A stretch of 35,473 nucleotides of DNA from assembly GCA_023266845.1 (NCBI GenBank), contig JAHFPH010000026.1, forward strand, positions 1-35,473. The letters run 5' to 3'. Of the stretch, positions 1 through 9,521 are shown piece by piece. The notes under the pieces were generated by a model, which worked only from the letters and a program-made list of their open reading frames with translations, did no database searches and was not told the origin of the DNA. Each line of letters starts with the position of its first letter. Within the stretch, counting starts at the first letter, position 1. The DNA comes from Rhodospirillaceae bacterium (GTDB lineage: Bacteria; Pseudomonadota; Alphaproteobacteria; JAEULC01). Made by a program: the position numbers and the translations under genes.

Positions 1-905
1 GTCTGGCTTATCCGGCGCAGAACTTCGTTCAACTGATCCAGCGTTTTGTAGTGGATCACCAGCTCGCCGCCGCGCTTGCGGAACGAGATCGCCACCTTCA
101 ACCCCAACAGGTTGCTCATTTCGCGCTCGATCGCCAGCGTGTCCGCGTCCTTGAGTGGCGCTGCCTTGCGCCCGCGCGGCGACTTGCCGGCCTGCACCAG
201 CCGTTCCGTCTGGCGCACGTTCAGGCCCTTCTTGACGATGCGCTCGGCCAATTGCTGCGGATTGGCGGCGTTGACCAAGGCGCGCGCATGGCCCGCGCTC
301 AGCGCCGCCGATTGCACCATGTCCCGTACCGGCTGCGGCAGGTTCAGCAAGCGCAACATGTTGGCGACATGGCTGCGGCTTTTGCCGACGGCCTGGGCCA
401 ATCCTTCTTGCGTGTGGCCGAATTCATCCATCAGTCGGCGATAGCCCTCGGCCTCCTCGATCGCCGTCAGGTCCTGGCGCTGGATGTTCTCCACCAGCGC
501 AAATTCCAGCGCGTCGCGGTCGCCAAGGTCGCGGACCACCACGGGAACTTCGTGCAACTGCGCCTGCTGCGCCGCGCGCCAGCGCCGCTCGCCGGCGACG
601 ATCTCGTAGCGCTGCGCCGAGTCGGGATCGCGGCGCACGAGGATCGGCTGCAGGATGCCTTTCTCGCGCACGGAGTCGACCAGCGACTTGAACTGCTCGT
701 CGTCGAAGCCCATGCGCGGCTGGAATTTTCCCGGCCGCAGCATCTCGGTCGGCATCATGCGCGACGACACCGAGCGATCGGCGGGCGCGGTTTCGACGGC
801 TTCGTCACCCAGCAGCGCCATCAGACCGCGGCCGAGATGCGTGCGTTTTTTCGAATCGTCGCCGCCGCCGCCGGAGGGACGCGAGGTCTGGGCAGGATCG
901 GGCAT
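1..905 (-). CDS. parB: Chromosome partitioning protein ParB, C-terminus truncated by window edge
   Basis: Reverse-strand translation from ATG at 905: MPDPAQTSRPSGGGGDDSKKRTHLGRGLMALLGDE...QPILVRRDPDSAQRYEIVAGERRWRAAQ...ALVENIQRQDLTAIEEAEGY; ParB/Spo0J motifs; no stop before base 1; upstream of parA is the usual order. Confidence 0.95.
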   Translation of the reverse strand, partial: MPDPAQTSRPSGGGGDDSKKRTHLGRGLMALLGDEAVETAPADRSVSSRMMPTEMLRPGKFQPRMGFDDEQFKSLVDSVREKGILQPILVRRDPDSAQRYEIVAGERRWRAAQQAQLHEVPVVVRDLGDRDALEFALVENIQRQDLTAIEEAEGYRRLMDEFGHTQEGLAQAVGKSRSHVANMLRLLNLPQPVRDMVQSAALSAGHARALVNAANPQQLAERIVKKGLNVRQTERLVQAGKSPRGRKAAPLKDADTLAIEREMSNLLGLKVAISFRKRGGELVIHYKTLDQLNEVLRRISQ

Positions 906-919
906 CGTCGCCTCCCTTC

Positions 920-1726
920 TCAGGCCGCCAGGCCGCGTTCGCGTTTCAACACTTCGCTGGCCAGATGGATATAGGCCTGCGCGCCGGCCGAGCTGACGTC
1001 GTAAAGCAGCACGGGCTTGCCATAAGAAGGCGCCTCGGACACGCGCACGTTGCGCGGGATCATGGTGTTGTAAAGCTTGTCGCCGAAATAACCGCGCGCA
1101 TCGTCGGCCACAAGGCTGCATAGCCTATTGCGTTTATCGAACATCGTTAATACAACCCCCTGAATTTCGAGCTTGGGGTTGAGATGCCGTTTCACGCGCT
1201 CGACGGTTCGCACCAGGTGGCTGACGCCCTCCAGCGCATAGAACTCGCATTGCAACGGCACGAGCAAAGCATCGGCCGCGACCAGCGCGTTCAGGCTCAG
1301 CAACCCCAGCGATGGCGGACAATCGATCAGGATGTATTCGAAACCGCCGGGCAGAGCCTCGAGCGCCTGGCGCAGCAGGAACTCCCGCTTTTGTACACCG
1401 ACTAGCTCGACCTCGGCGCCGGCAAGGTCCACCGACGAGGTGATGATCGAAAGCCCGGGCACCATGGTTGGCTTGATTGTGCTTTCCATGGCAGCGGCAC
1501 CGATTAGAACTTCGTAACTACCCGCGCTGCGGGATTTTGCGTGCATTCCAAGCCCAGTGCTGGCATTTCCCTGTGGATCCAAGTCGATAACCAGAACTTT
1601 TTTCCCGCAAGCCGCGATTGCGGTGGCAAGGTTCACGGCGGTCGTCGTCTTCCCGACGCCGCCTTTTTGGTTGGCGACGGCAATCACGCGCGGCTTTATG
1701 CCAGTAAAAACAGATGGTTCAGACAC
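920..1726 (-). CDS. parA: Chromosome partitioning ATPase ParA/Soj
   Basis: VIAVANQKGGVGKTTTAVNLATAIA deviant Walker A, VLVIDLDPQGNASTGLG, IDCPPSLGLLSLNAL. Confidence 0.96.
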   Translation of the reverse strand: MSEPSVFTGIKPRVIAVANQKGGVGKTTTAVNLATAIAACGKKVLVIDLDPQGNASTGLGMHAKSRSAGSYEVLIGAAAMESTIKPTMVPGLSIITSSVDLAGAEVELVGVQKREFLLRQALEALPGGFEYILIDCPPSLGLLSLNALVAADALLVPLQCEFYALEGVSHLVRTVERVKRHLNPKLEIQGVVLTMFDKRNRLCSLVADDARGYFGDKLYNTMIPRNVRVSEAPSYGKPVLLYDVSSAGAQAYIHLASEVLKRERGLAA

Positions 1727-2348
1727 GGTGGAGATCCTCCAGGCGTAAAATTGTTCCGGTTGGATCGCTTTGGCTTTGAATGCGCTGAATTCGCATAGTC
1801 CAGGTTTTGCGTGCTGCCGTCAATTCAGCCTCGACCTCACGGCCTTTCAAAAACAGGCAAATTCCGGTCGGTTTCAGCAATGGCACGGCTAAATCAAGCA
1901 GTTCCGGCAACGGTGCACAGGCACGCGCTGTTATAAAATCCGCGGATTTTGGGGGTAACTCTTGCGCTCGTTGCACATGCAACTCAACTTTTGCACCGGT
2001 GATTCGGGCGGCTTCGCGCAGAAAGGCCGCTTTTCTCTGATCTGGCTCGACCAGATGCACATTCCCCAAACCCATGATCGCCAGCACTAGGCCGGGGAAG
2101 CCGGCTCCACTGCCGATGTCGTAGAGCGGGCAGGCCGCGTTTTCGATTACGGGGTAGAGCTGGGCCGAGTCCAGAAAATGCCGGCGCCAAACGTCTTCGA
2201 GGCTGGCCCGGGAAACCAGGTTGATCTTGACTTGCCAGCGCCGCAGAAGGTCGCCAAACGCGGCTAGCCGGTCCAATGTTTCACGTGAAACACCGGCCAG
2301 GGCGGCAAACTGGGCCTGGGTTAGGGGGGCCCAGTCGGGCCTAGGCAT
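1719..2348 (-). CDS. rsmG: 16S rRNA (guanine-N7) methyltransferase RsmG (GidB)
   Basis: [10 protein letters not shown]...[21 protein letters not shown]...[15 protein letters not shown]; adjacent to mnmG. Confidence 0.95.
   Translation of the reverse strand: MPRPDWAPLTQAQFAALAGVSRETLDRLAAFGDLLRRWQVKINLVSRASLEDVWRRHFLDSAQLYPVIENAACPLYDIGSGAGFPGLVLAIMGLGNVHLVEPDQRKAAFLREAARITGAKVELHVQRAQELPPKSADFITARACAPLPELLDLAVPLLKPTGICLFLKGREVEAELTAARKTWTMRIQRIQSQSDPTGTILRLEDLHRV
2277..2292. promoter_or_regulatory. parS centromere site (perfect 16-bp palindrome), inside rsmG
   Basis: TGTTTCACGTGAAACA, matching the bacterial parS consensus; encodes the VSRET motif of RsmG; parAB adjacent. Confidence 0.93.
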
Positions 2349-4218
2349 TGGGCCGGTTTTCGGTGCGCCGGACGTAGCGCAGCAGAGCCACCAGTGCGGC
2401 CGGTGTAACCCCCGGAATGCGCGAGGCCGCGCCCAGAGTGGGCGGCCGGACCTGGCACAGCTTGGCCCGGATTTCCGCCGAAAGCCCGCCTATGGCGTCG
2501 AAATCGAGGCCTGACGGCAGGCCCAAGGCCTCATCCCGCCGGAATGCACGGATATCGGCCTCCTGACGGCCCAGATACCCCGAATATAGCCCATCGATCT
2601 CGACCTGCTCGACAACATCTGCAGGAAAAACCCCAAGCTCCGGCCAGCACGCCGCGAGCCGGCTTACGCTAACGCCGGGGTGGGATAGGAGCGCCATGCC
2701 GGTCCGCGCCGCCCCATCGCGCGGGCTAGGCAGCCCTTGCGCCCGGAGGACTCCAACAGTCGCGGTCCTGGCCAAGAGCATATCATTAAGCTCTTGTATA
2801 AGCTTGGTTTTCTTAGCATAAGCCGTTGCACGCGCCGGCCCAACACAGCCGATTTCAAAACCCTTTGGCGTGAGCCTCTGGTCGGCGTTGTCGGCCCGCA
2901 GGCTAAGCCGGTACTCCGCCCGGGACGTGAATATCCGGTAGGGTTCGGCCGTGCCCAACGTCACCAGATCATCGATCATCACGCCGATATAGGCTTGGGC
3001 CCGGTCGACGGTGAATCGGCGCGTTCCGGCGCAGGAAAGCGCGGCATTGATCCCCGCGACGACACCTTGGCCGGCAGCTTCTTCGTAGCCAGTTGTCCCG
3101 TTGATCTGCCCGGCGAAAAACAGGCCTTGATGACGCTTGGTCTCCAAACTCGGCCACAGCTCGCGCGGGTCGACAAAGTCGTACTCGATCGCATAGCCGG
3201 GCCGAAGCATTACGGCATGCTCCAGACCCGGAATCGTCTTCAACAGTTCCAGCTGGACAGACCGCGGCAGCGATGTCGAAATCCCGTTCGGATACACCGT
3301 GTGGTCGTCAAGCCCTTCAGGTTCCAGGAAAATCTGATGCCGAGTCCGGTCGGCGAAGCGCACCACTTTGTCCTCGATGGAGGGGCAATAGCGCGGTCCG
3401 GTCGACGAAATCTGCCCGGAATACATCGGCGAGCGATGCAAGTTGGCGCGGATCAAATCATGCGCGGCAGGCGTGGTTTCGGTGATCCAGCAATCGATCT
3501 GCGGGGTCGCGATCCGGCCGGTCAGAAACGAGAAAGGAGGCGGCGGGTCGTCGCCCTTTTGGCGCACCAACCCGCGCCAGTCGATGGTCCGTCCATCCAG
3601 CCGCGGCGGGGTTCCCGTTTTCAAGCGCCCGAGCCGAAATCCGCTTCGGGCAAGGGTCTGCGCCAAGCCCACGGACGGCGCTTCGCCCACCCGTCCCGCC
3701 GGCGTCTTCTCCTCGCCCATATGGATCAGGCCGCGCAGGAACGTGCCGGTGGTCAGCACCACGGCGCCGCACTCCATGCGCTCGCCCGAGCCAAGCAAAA
3801 CCGCGCAAACGCGGCCATCCTGGGTGAAAACAAGATCTTCCACGCCAGCGGCGCGAATCGTCAAACCGGGCTGATCGGCCAGGATTGCCTGCATTGCCTG
3901 CCGGTACAGCTTGCGGTCGGCCTGGGCGCGGGGGCCGCGCACGGCTGGCCCTTTGCTGCGATTCAGCACCCGAAACTGGATGCCGGCGCGGTCGGTTACG
4001 CGGGCCATCACCCCGTCCAGCGCGTCGATCTCGCGCACCAAATGCCCCTTGCCCAGGCCGCCGATGGCCGGGTTGCAGGACATCTCGCCGATGGTTTCGA
4101 TCTTGTGGGTCAGGAGCAGGGTGCGCGCGCCGATCCGCGCAGAAGCCGCAGCGGCCTCGCAGCCCGCATGGCCGCCGCCAATCACTATCACGTCGAATTT
4201 CGAGTTTCCGCCCGGCAT
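2341..4218 (-). CDS. mnmG: tRNA uridine-5-carboxymethylaminomethyl modification enzyme MnmG (GidA)
   Basis: [26 protein letters not shown]-binding N-terminus; [56 protein letters not shown]. Confidence 0.97.
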   Translation of the reverse strand: MPGGNSKFDVIVIGGGHAGCEAAAASARIGARTLLLTHKIETIGEMSCNPAIGGLGKGHLVREIDALDGVMARVTDRAGIQFRVLNRSKGPAVRGPRAQADRKLYRQAMQAILADQPGLTIRAAGVEDLVFTQDGRVCAVLLGSGERMECGAVVLTTGTFLRGLIHMGEEKTPAGRVGEAPSVGLAQTLARSGFRLGRLKTGTPPRLDGRTIDWRGLVRQKGDDPPPPFSFLTGRIATPQIDCWITETTPAAHDLIRANLHRSPMYSGQISSTGPRYCPSIEDKVVRFADRTRHQIFLEPEGLDDHTVYPNGISTSLPRSVQLELLKTIPGLEHAVMLRPGYAIEYDFVDPRELWPSLETKRHQGLFFAGQINGTTGYEEAAGQGVVAGINAALSCAGTRRFTVDRAQAYIGVMIDDLVTLGTAEPYRIFTSRAEYRLSLRADNADQRLTPKGFEIGCVGPARATAYAKKTKLIQELNDMLLARTATVGVLRAQGLPSPRDGAARTGMALLSHPGVSVSRLAACWPELGVFPADVVEQVEIDGLYSGYLGRQEADIRAFRRDEALGLPSGLDFDAIGGLSAEIRAKLCQVRPPTLGAASRIPGVTPAALVALLRYVRRTENRPNA

Positions 4219-4269
4219 GGCGGCGGCACTCTAGGCAGGGGTCAAACCCCTGTCAAAACCTGTGATCCG

Positions 4270-4285
4270 TGTTTCACGTGAAACG
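4270..4285. promoter_or_regulatory. second parS site (15/16 match), intergenic mnmG/mnmE
   Basis: TGTTTCACGTGAAACG; single deviation from the palindrome at the last base. Confidence 0.88.
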
Positions 4286-4302
4286 GCGCGGGCCTGGGGC
4301 GG

Positions 4303-5634
4303 CTATTTCCCGATGCAGAAATCGCGAAAAATCACGTCGAGCAGCTCTTCGACCTCGACGCGCCCGGTGATGCGGCCGAGCTCACGCGCAGCCAGCCGCA
4401 GATCCTCCGCCGCAAGCTCGGGCAGCACGGCGACCGCCGAACGCGCCAGCGCGGCGGTGGCAGCCTCAAGCGCGGCACGATGGCGCGCGCGCGTCAGCAC
4501 CGGCGCGTCCCCCGCATCGGCCAGCACGCGAACCCGATCGGCGATCGCGCGGCGCGCCGCCGCAAAGCCTTCGCCGGTCACAAGCGACATCGGCAAAACC
4601 GTCCGTCCATCGAACGACGGCTGCCCGCTCGCCGGCTTCAGATCGATCTTGTTCAGCAGAAGCAACGCGTCAGGCCCGATCGCTTCGCGCGTCGCCGCGT
4701 CGATATAGGGCCAGCTGGTCGCGTCCAGCACCACGATCTTCAGATCGGCGCTCGCCGCCCGCTTGCGCGCGCGCCGAACGCCCTCCGCCTCGATTTCGTC
4801 GCCCGTCCGCCTCAGGCCCGCCGTGTCGGCGACGCGCACCGGATAGCCGTCCAGGTCGATGTCGATGTCGATCACGTCGCGGGTCGTGCCGGCGATGGGC
4901 GACACGATCGCCGCGTCGCGCCGCGACAGGCGGTTCAGCAGGGTGGATTTCCCGGCGTTGGGCGGGCCCAAAATCGCCGCCGACACGCCGTCGCGCAACC
5001 GCTCGCCGCGATTTCCGTCGGCCAGGTGGCGCCTGATTTCGCGTTCCAATTCCGCCACCGCCGCACGCGCGGCCTCGGCCACGCCGGCGGGAAGATCCTC
5101 GTCGGCGAAGTCGATCGCGGCCTCGAGATGCGCCATCGAACGCACCAGCCGCTGGCGCCAGTCCTCGTAAAGACGGCCCAGCGCTCCATCCATCTGGCGC
5201 AGCGCCTGGCGGCGTTGCGCCGCGGTTTCGGCGGCCACCAGATCGGCCAAGCCTTCGGCGGCCGTTAAATCCATCTTGCCGTTCAGGAACGCGCGGCGCG
5301 TGAATTCGCCGGGCTCGGCCGGGCGCAAGTCATCTATTTTTGATAGAACACCGGCGACGGATTCTATCACCGCTAGGCCAGCGTGCAAATGCAACTCGGC
5401 CACGTCCTCGCCGGTATAGCTGCGCGGCGCGGCGAACCACAGCAGCAGACCGCGATCGAGAATTTCGCCGCTCGCGGGATCGCGGAATTCGCGCAACGCC
5501 GCGCGGCGAGGGGGCGGCGGGACGCGCCCGGTCAGTACGCGCACGGCCTCCGCCGCGCGCGAGCCGGACAGCCGCAGAACCGCGATCCCGGCGCGGCCGC
5601 GCCCGCTGGCAAGGGCGAAAATCGTGTCGGCCAT
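4303..5634 (-). CDS. mnmE: tRNA modification GTPase MnmE (TrmE)
   Basis: DTIFALASGRGRAGIAVLRLSG; GPPNAGKSTLLNRL; DTAGLR; C-terminal FRDFCIGK. Confidence 0.97.
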   Translation of the reverse strand: MADTIFALASGRGRAGIAVLRLSGSRAAEAVRVLTGRVPPPPRRAALREFRDPASGEILDRGLLLWFAAPRSYTGEDVAELHLHAGLAVIESVAGVLSKIDDLRPAEPGEFTRRAFLNGKMDLTAAEGLADLVAAETAAQRRQALRQMDGALGRLYEDWRQRLVRSMAHLEAAIDFADEDLPAGVAEAARAAVAELEREIRRHLADGNRGERLRDGVSAAILGPPNAGKSTLLNRLSRRDAAIVSPIAGTTRDVIDIDIDLDGYPVRVADTAGLRRTGDEIEAEGVRRARKRAASADLKIVVLDATSWPYIDAATREAIGPDALLLLNKIDLKPASGQPSFDGRTVLPMSLVTGEGFAAARRAIADRVRVLADAGDAPVLTRARHRAALEAATAALARSAVAVLPELAAEDLRLAARELGRITGRVEVEELLDVIFRDFCIGK

Positions 5635-5673
5635 TCCGAACCTTTCCGGCGAAGCCTACGCCGGGCCGAAGGC

Positions 5674-6054
5674 TCATTTCTCCGGCGGCTTCTGGTCCGG
5701 CGTCAGCATCAGGCGCTTCACGCGCCCGCCGCGTATCAGGTGCGTTTCCAGAATCTCGTCCAGATCGGCTTGCGAGTCATAGTGGTACCACACGCCCTCG
5801 GGATAGATCACCATGGTGGGGCCAAGCTCGCAGCGGTCAAGGCAGCCCGAGGCATTGACGCGTACGCCGATCAATCCCATCTCCTTGACGCGGGCCTTCA
5901 GGTAGTTGCGCAGCTGCTCCGACCCCTTCGCCTTGCAGCAGCCCAGCGGATGGCCAGCGGGCCGTTCATTGACGCAGCAGAACACGTGCCGGCGATAGAA
6001 CAGGGCGGGATCGGCGGCTGTGACTTTCTCGGGACGGTCGTTCAAGGAAATCAA
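5674..6054 (-). CDS. (2Fe-2S) ferredoxin domain-containing protein
   Basis: RHVFCCVNERPAGHPLGCCKAKGSEQLRNYLK...VRVNASGCLDRCELGPTMVIYPEGVWYH, thioredoxin-like [2Fe-2S] ferredoxin pattern. Confidence 0.88.
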   Translation of the reverse strand: MISLNDRPEKVTAADPALFYRRHVFCCVNERPAGHPLGCCKAKGSEQLRNYLKARVKEMGLIGVRVNASGCLDRCELGPTMVIYPEGVWYHYDSQADLDEILETHLIRGGRVKRLMLTPDQKPPEK

Positions 6055-6189
6055 TCCTTTCGCTGGATCGGGGCTTAAACCCTAATTAAAACGGGGTTGA
6101 GCGGGCGGCCGGCGACCCACACTATACGCGGCGTCCGCGGCCTAGCAACGCCGCCGCCGCGCAAGCGTTGCAAGTAAACCGGAGCATCG

Positions 6190-8208
6190 ATGTCGGAAAA
6201 TCTGCTGAAGCGGGAAACCAGCCCCTATCTGCTGCAACACGCGCAGAACCCGGTGCATTGGCGCGCCTGGAACGACGCGGCGCTGGCCGAGGCGGCTAGG
6301 GCGGAAAAGCCGATCCTGCTGTCGGTCGGCTATGCCGCCTGCCATTGGTGCCACGTGATGGCGCATGAAAGCTTCGAGGACGCGAATACGGCCGCGTTGA
6401 TGAACGATCTGTTCGTCAACATCAAGGTGGACCGCGAGGAGCGCCCGGACCTGGATACGATCTACCAGTCCGCGCTGGCGCTGTTGGGCGAGCAGGGCGG
6501 CTGGCCCCTGACCATGTTCCTGACCCCCAAGGGCGAGCCGTTCTGGGGCGGCACGTATTTCCCGAATACCTCGCGCTACGGACGGCCCGGGTTCAAGGAC
6601 GTGCTGCGCGGCATCGCCAACGCCTATACCCAGGACAAGGAGAAAGTCGGCAAGAACGTCGCCGCCCTCCGCGACGCCCTGCAGAAACTGTCGCAGCCCA
6701 TGCCCGGCACCGGCATTGCGCCCGGGCTGCTGGACCAGATGGCGCAGCGCCTGCGCGGCGAAGTGGACCCCGTCAACGGCGGCATCGGCGGCGCGCCGAA
6801 ATTCCCGCAAGTGTCGATCCTCGAGCTTTTGTGGCGCGCCTGGCTGCGCACCGGCGACCACGCGCATCGCCACGCGGTGGTCGTGTCGCTAACCGCGATG
6901 TGCCAGGGCGGCATCTACGATCATCTGGGCGGCGGCTTCGCGCGCTATTCCACCGACGAGCGCTGGCTGGTGCCGCATTTCGAGAAGATGCTGTACGACA
7001 ACGCCGAGCTTCTCGATCTCCTGACCCTGGCTTGGCAGGACAAGCGCGAGCCCTTGTTCGCCACGCGCGTCCTCGAAACCGTGGGCTGGGTGCTGCGCGA
7101 GATGGTGGCGCCCAGCGGCGGCTTCTCGTCCACCATCGACGCGGACAGCGGGGGCCACGAAGGCAAGTTCTATATCTGGACCGAGGCCGAGATCGACACG
7201 CTGCTGGGCGCGGATTCCGGCGCCTTCAAGACCTTCTACGACGTCACGCCGGACGGGAACTGGGAGGGCGCGACCATCCTGAACCGCCGCGCCCACGCGG
7301 CCGAGCCCGACGAAGCCACTGCGCAAGCGTTGGCGCATTGCCGTAAAACGCTGTTCGAGGCGCGGCAAAAGCGCGTGCCGCCGGGCCTCGACGACAAGGT
7401 GCTGGCGGATTGGAACGGGCTGATGATCGCCGCCCTGGCGCGCGCCGCCACCGTGTTCCAGCGCGAAGACTGGCTGGGCGCGGCCAAGCGCGCCTTCGCC
7501 TTCGTCGCCGGCTCGATGACCAAGGGCGGCCGGCTGCGCCACGCTTTCCGCGACGGAAAGCTGGCACACCCGGCGACGCTCGACGATTACGCGCATATGG
7601 CGCGCGCCGCCCTGGCGCTGCACGAGGCGACCGGCGAGAAGGAGTTTCTGGATCAGGCGCGCGCCTGGGTCGCGGTGCTGGACAAGCATTACTGGGACGC
7701 CGCCGGCGCCGGGTATTTCTTCAGCGCCGACGACACAGCCGATGTCATCGTGCGCACCAAAACGGCCAACGACAGCGCCACCCCGTCGGGCAACGGCACG
7801 ATGGTGGGCGTGCTGGCGCGGCTTCACCACCTGACCGGCGAGGAAGCGCATCGCGATCGCGCCGAAGCCCTGGTGATGCTTTTTTCGGGGGAAGCCGCGC
7901 GGAATTTCTTTCCGCTGGCGACGCTGTTGAACAACGCCGCGTTGCTGCGCGCGCCGGTGCAGATCGTGGTCGTGGGCCCGCGCGCCGACAGCGGCACGCA
8001 GGCGCTGCTGCGCGCCGTGCACGGCGTGTCGCTGGCCGACGCGGTGCTGTCGGTCATCCCACCGGAAGGCGCGCTGCCGCAAGGCCATCCCGCCGCCGGC
8101 AAGGGCATGGTGGACGGCAAGCCGGCCGCCTATGTGTGCCGCGGGCCGGTCTGCTCGCTGCCGCTGACCGATGCCGAGGCGCTCAAGGCGGCGCTCAGCC
8201 AGCGATGA
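6190..8208 (+). CDS. DUF255 / thioredoxin domain-containing protein (YyaL-like)
   Basis: NLLKRETSPYLLQHAQNPVHWRAWNDAAL...YAACHWCHVMAHESFED...VDREERPDLD. Confidence 0.92.
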   Translation: MSENLLKRETSPYLLQHAQNPVHWRAWNDAALAEAARAEKPILLSVGYAACHWCHVMAHESFEDANTAALMNDLFVNIKVDREERPDLDTIYQSALALLGEQGGWPLTMFLTPKGEPFWGGTYFPNTSRYGRPGFKDVLRGIANAYTQDKEKVGKNVAALRDALQKLSQPMPGTGIAPGLLDQMAQRLRGEVDPVNGGIGGAPKFPQVSILELLWRAWLRTGDHAHRHAVVVSLTAMCQGGIYDHLGGGFARYSTDERWLVPHFEKMLYDNAELLDLLTLAWQDKREPLFATRVLETVGWVLREMVAPSGGFSSTIDADSGGHEGKFYIWTEAEIDTLLGADSGAFKTFYDVTPDGNWEGATILNRRAHAAEPDEATAQALAHCRKTLFEARQKRVPPGLDDKVLADWNGLMIAALARAATVFQREDWLGAAKRAFAFVAGSMTKGGRLRHAFRDGKLAHPATLDDYAHMARAALALHEATGEKEFLDQARAWVAVLDKHYWDAAGAGYFFSADDTADVIVRTKTANDSATPSGNGTMVGVLARLHHLTGEEAHRDRAEALVMLFSGEAARNFFPLATLLNNAALLRAPVQIVVVGPRADSGTQALLRAVHGVSLADAVLSVIPPEGALPQGHPAAGKGMVDGKPAAYVCRGPVCSLPLTDAEALKAALSQR

Positions 8209-8717
8209 CCGCACGGCGCTGCATCGCCTCGCCGCTCGGGCCGCTGCTGCTCGCGGCCGCGGATGGCGCGCTGGTGGCCTTAAGCTTCGGCGCGCCGGCC
8301 GATGCGGCGGATCACGCCGATCCGTTGCTGCTGGAGGCCGAGCGTCAGCTCGCGGAATATTTCGCCCGCCGGCTGCGCAATTTCGATCTTCCGCTGCATC
8401 TCGAAGGCACGGAATTCGAGCTGGCGGTGTGGAAGGGAATGCAGCGCATTCCCTACGGCTTCACCCGGAACTACGGCGAGCTGGCGGGCGAAACCGGCGC
8501 CCCGGCCCGCGCGGTCGGCGCGGCCTGCGGCAGCAACCCGATCGCGATCATCGTGCCCTGCCATCGCGTGGTCGGCGCCGACGGGCGCCTGACCGGTTAT
8601 TCGGGCGGAAGGGGCGTGGAAACCAAGGCCTGGCTGCTGCGGCACGAACAGGCCGTTCCGCTGTCCGACCAATTGTCGTTGTTCGCGCCCCATGGTCGCG
8701 CGTCTGGGCCGCCGTGA
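8205..8717 (+). CDS. ogt: Methylated-DNA--protein-cysteine S-methyltransferase
   Basis: ATGA overlap with the upstream stop; FELAVWKGMQRIPYGFTRNYGELA...ARAVGAACGSNPIAIIVPCHRVVGADGRLTGYSGG (PCHRV active site); C-terminal SDQLSLFAPHGRASGPP. Confidence 0.93.
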   Translation: MTARRCIASPLGPLLLAAADGALVALSFGAPADAADHADPLLLEAERQLAEYFARRLRNFDLPLHLEGTEFELAVWKGMQRIPYGFTRNYGELAGETGAPARAVGAACGSNPIAIIVPCHRVVGADGRLTGYSGGRGVETKAWLLRHEQAVPLSDQLSLFAPHGRASGPP

Positions 8718-8790
8718 CAGGCGACCGGACGCGCGCTAAGGTTCGGTCCCAATCCGCAGCGAAAGTCTGCGCGAAACGGGGGAGCGTTCC

Positions 8791-9486
8791 ATGCCCGACA
8801 TCAAGATCGCCGCGCGCGACGGCGGCAGCTTCACCGGCTATCTGGCCAAGCCCGCGTCGGGACGCGGGCCCGGCCTCCTGGTGATCCAGGAGATTTTCGG
8901 CGTCAACCAGGTGATGCGCGATCTGACCGACGGCTTCGCCAAGGCCGGCTACGTGGCGCTGTGCCCCGATCTGTTCTGGCGCCAGCAGCCGGGCATCCAG
9001 ATCACCGACAAGACCGACGCCGAATGGAAACGCGCGTTCGAGCTGTTCAACGGCTTCAACGTCGACAAGGGCGTCGAGGACCTGAAGGCGAGCCTGGACG
9101 TTCTGCGCAAGACCGAGGGCTGCAGCGGCAAGGCCGGCACGGTCGGCTATTGCCTGGGCGGAAAACTGGCCTATCTGATGGCCACGCGCTCTTCGGCGGA
9201 TGGCAACGTCAGCTATTACGGCGTGGGCATCGAGGGAATCCTGGGCGAGGCCGGCAAGATCGCCAAGCCCCTGCTGATGCATGTCGCCGAGCAGGATAAG
9301 TTCGTGCCGCCCGAGGCGCAGAAGAAAATCAAGGACGGCCTTGCCGGCAACAAGCACGTCGCCATCCATTCCTATCCGGGCGTGGATCACGCCTTCGCGC
9401 GGGTCGGCGGCCAGCACTGGAACGCCGCCGCCGCCGGGAAAGCCGATCAACGCACGTCCGAGTTCTTCAAAAAACATCTCGGCTGA
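8791..9486 (+). CDS. Dienelactone hydrolase family protein
   Basis: PGLLVIQEIFGVNQVMRDLTDGFAKAGYVALCPDLF...GTVGYCLGGKLAYLMATR...YPGVDHAFAR. Confidence 0.92.
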   Translation: MPDIKIAARDGGSFTGYLAKPASGRGPGLLVIQEIFGVNQVMRDLTDGFAKAGYVALCPDLFWRQQPGIQITDKTDAEWKRAFELFNGFNVDKGVEDLKASLDVLRKTEGCSGKAGTVGYCLGGKLAYLMATRSSADGNVSYYGVGIEGILGEAGKIAKPLLMHVAEQDKFVPPEAQKKIKDGLAGNKHVAIHSYPGVDHAFARVGGQHWNAAAAGKADQRTSEFFKKHLG

Positions 9487-9521
9487 ACGCAACGCGAAGC
9501 TCTAGGGGAGTAATCCGAGCC

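Noticed and set aside
1568-1578. TGTGGATCC DnaA-box-like sequence in parA
   Set aside because: Isolated single match within coding sequence; not part of a cluster.
2737-4281. 514-aa plus-strand ORF antisense to mnmG
   Set aside because: Low-complexity Arg/Gly/Pro/His translation typical of GC-rich antisense frames; mnmG on the other strand is unambiguous.
4853-4874. GTCGAT tandem microrepeat in mnmE
   Set aside because: Explained by the conserved coding sequence DVIDIDIDLDGYPV.
6889-8214. 441-aa minus-strand ORF antisense to the DUF255 gene
   Set aside because: Shadow ORF of a well-supported CDS; no recognisable domain.
7410-8717. 435-aa ORF fusing an upstream segment to Ogt
   Set aside because: Upstream part is an Arg-rich out-of-frame reading of the DUF255 gene; Ogt starts at ATG 8205 by ATGA coupling.
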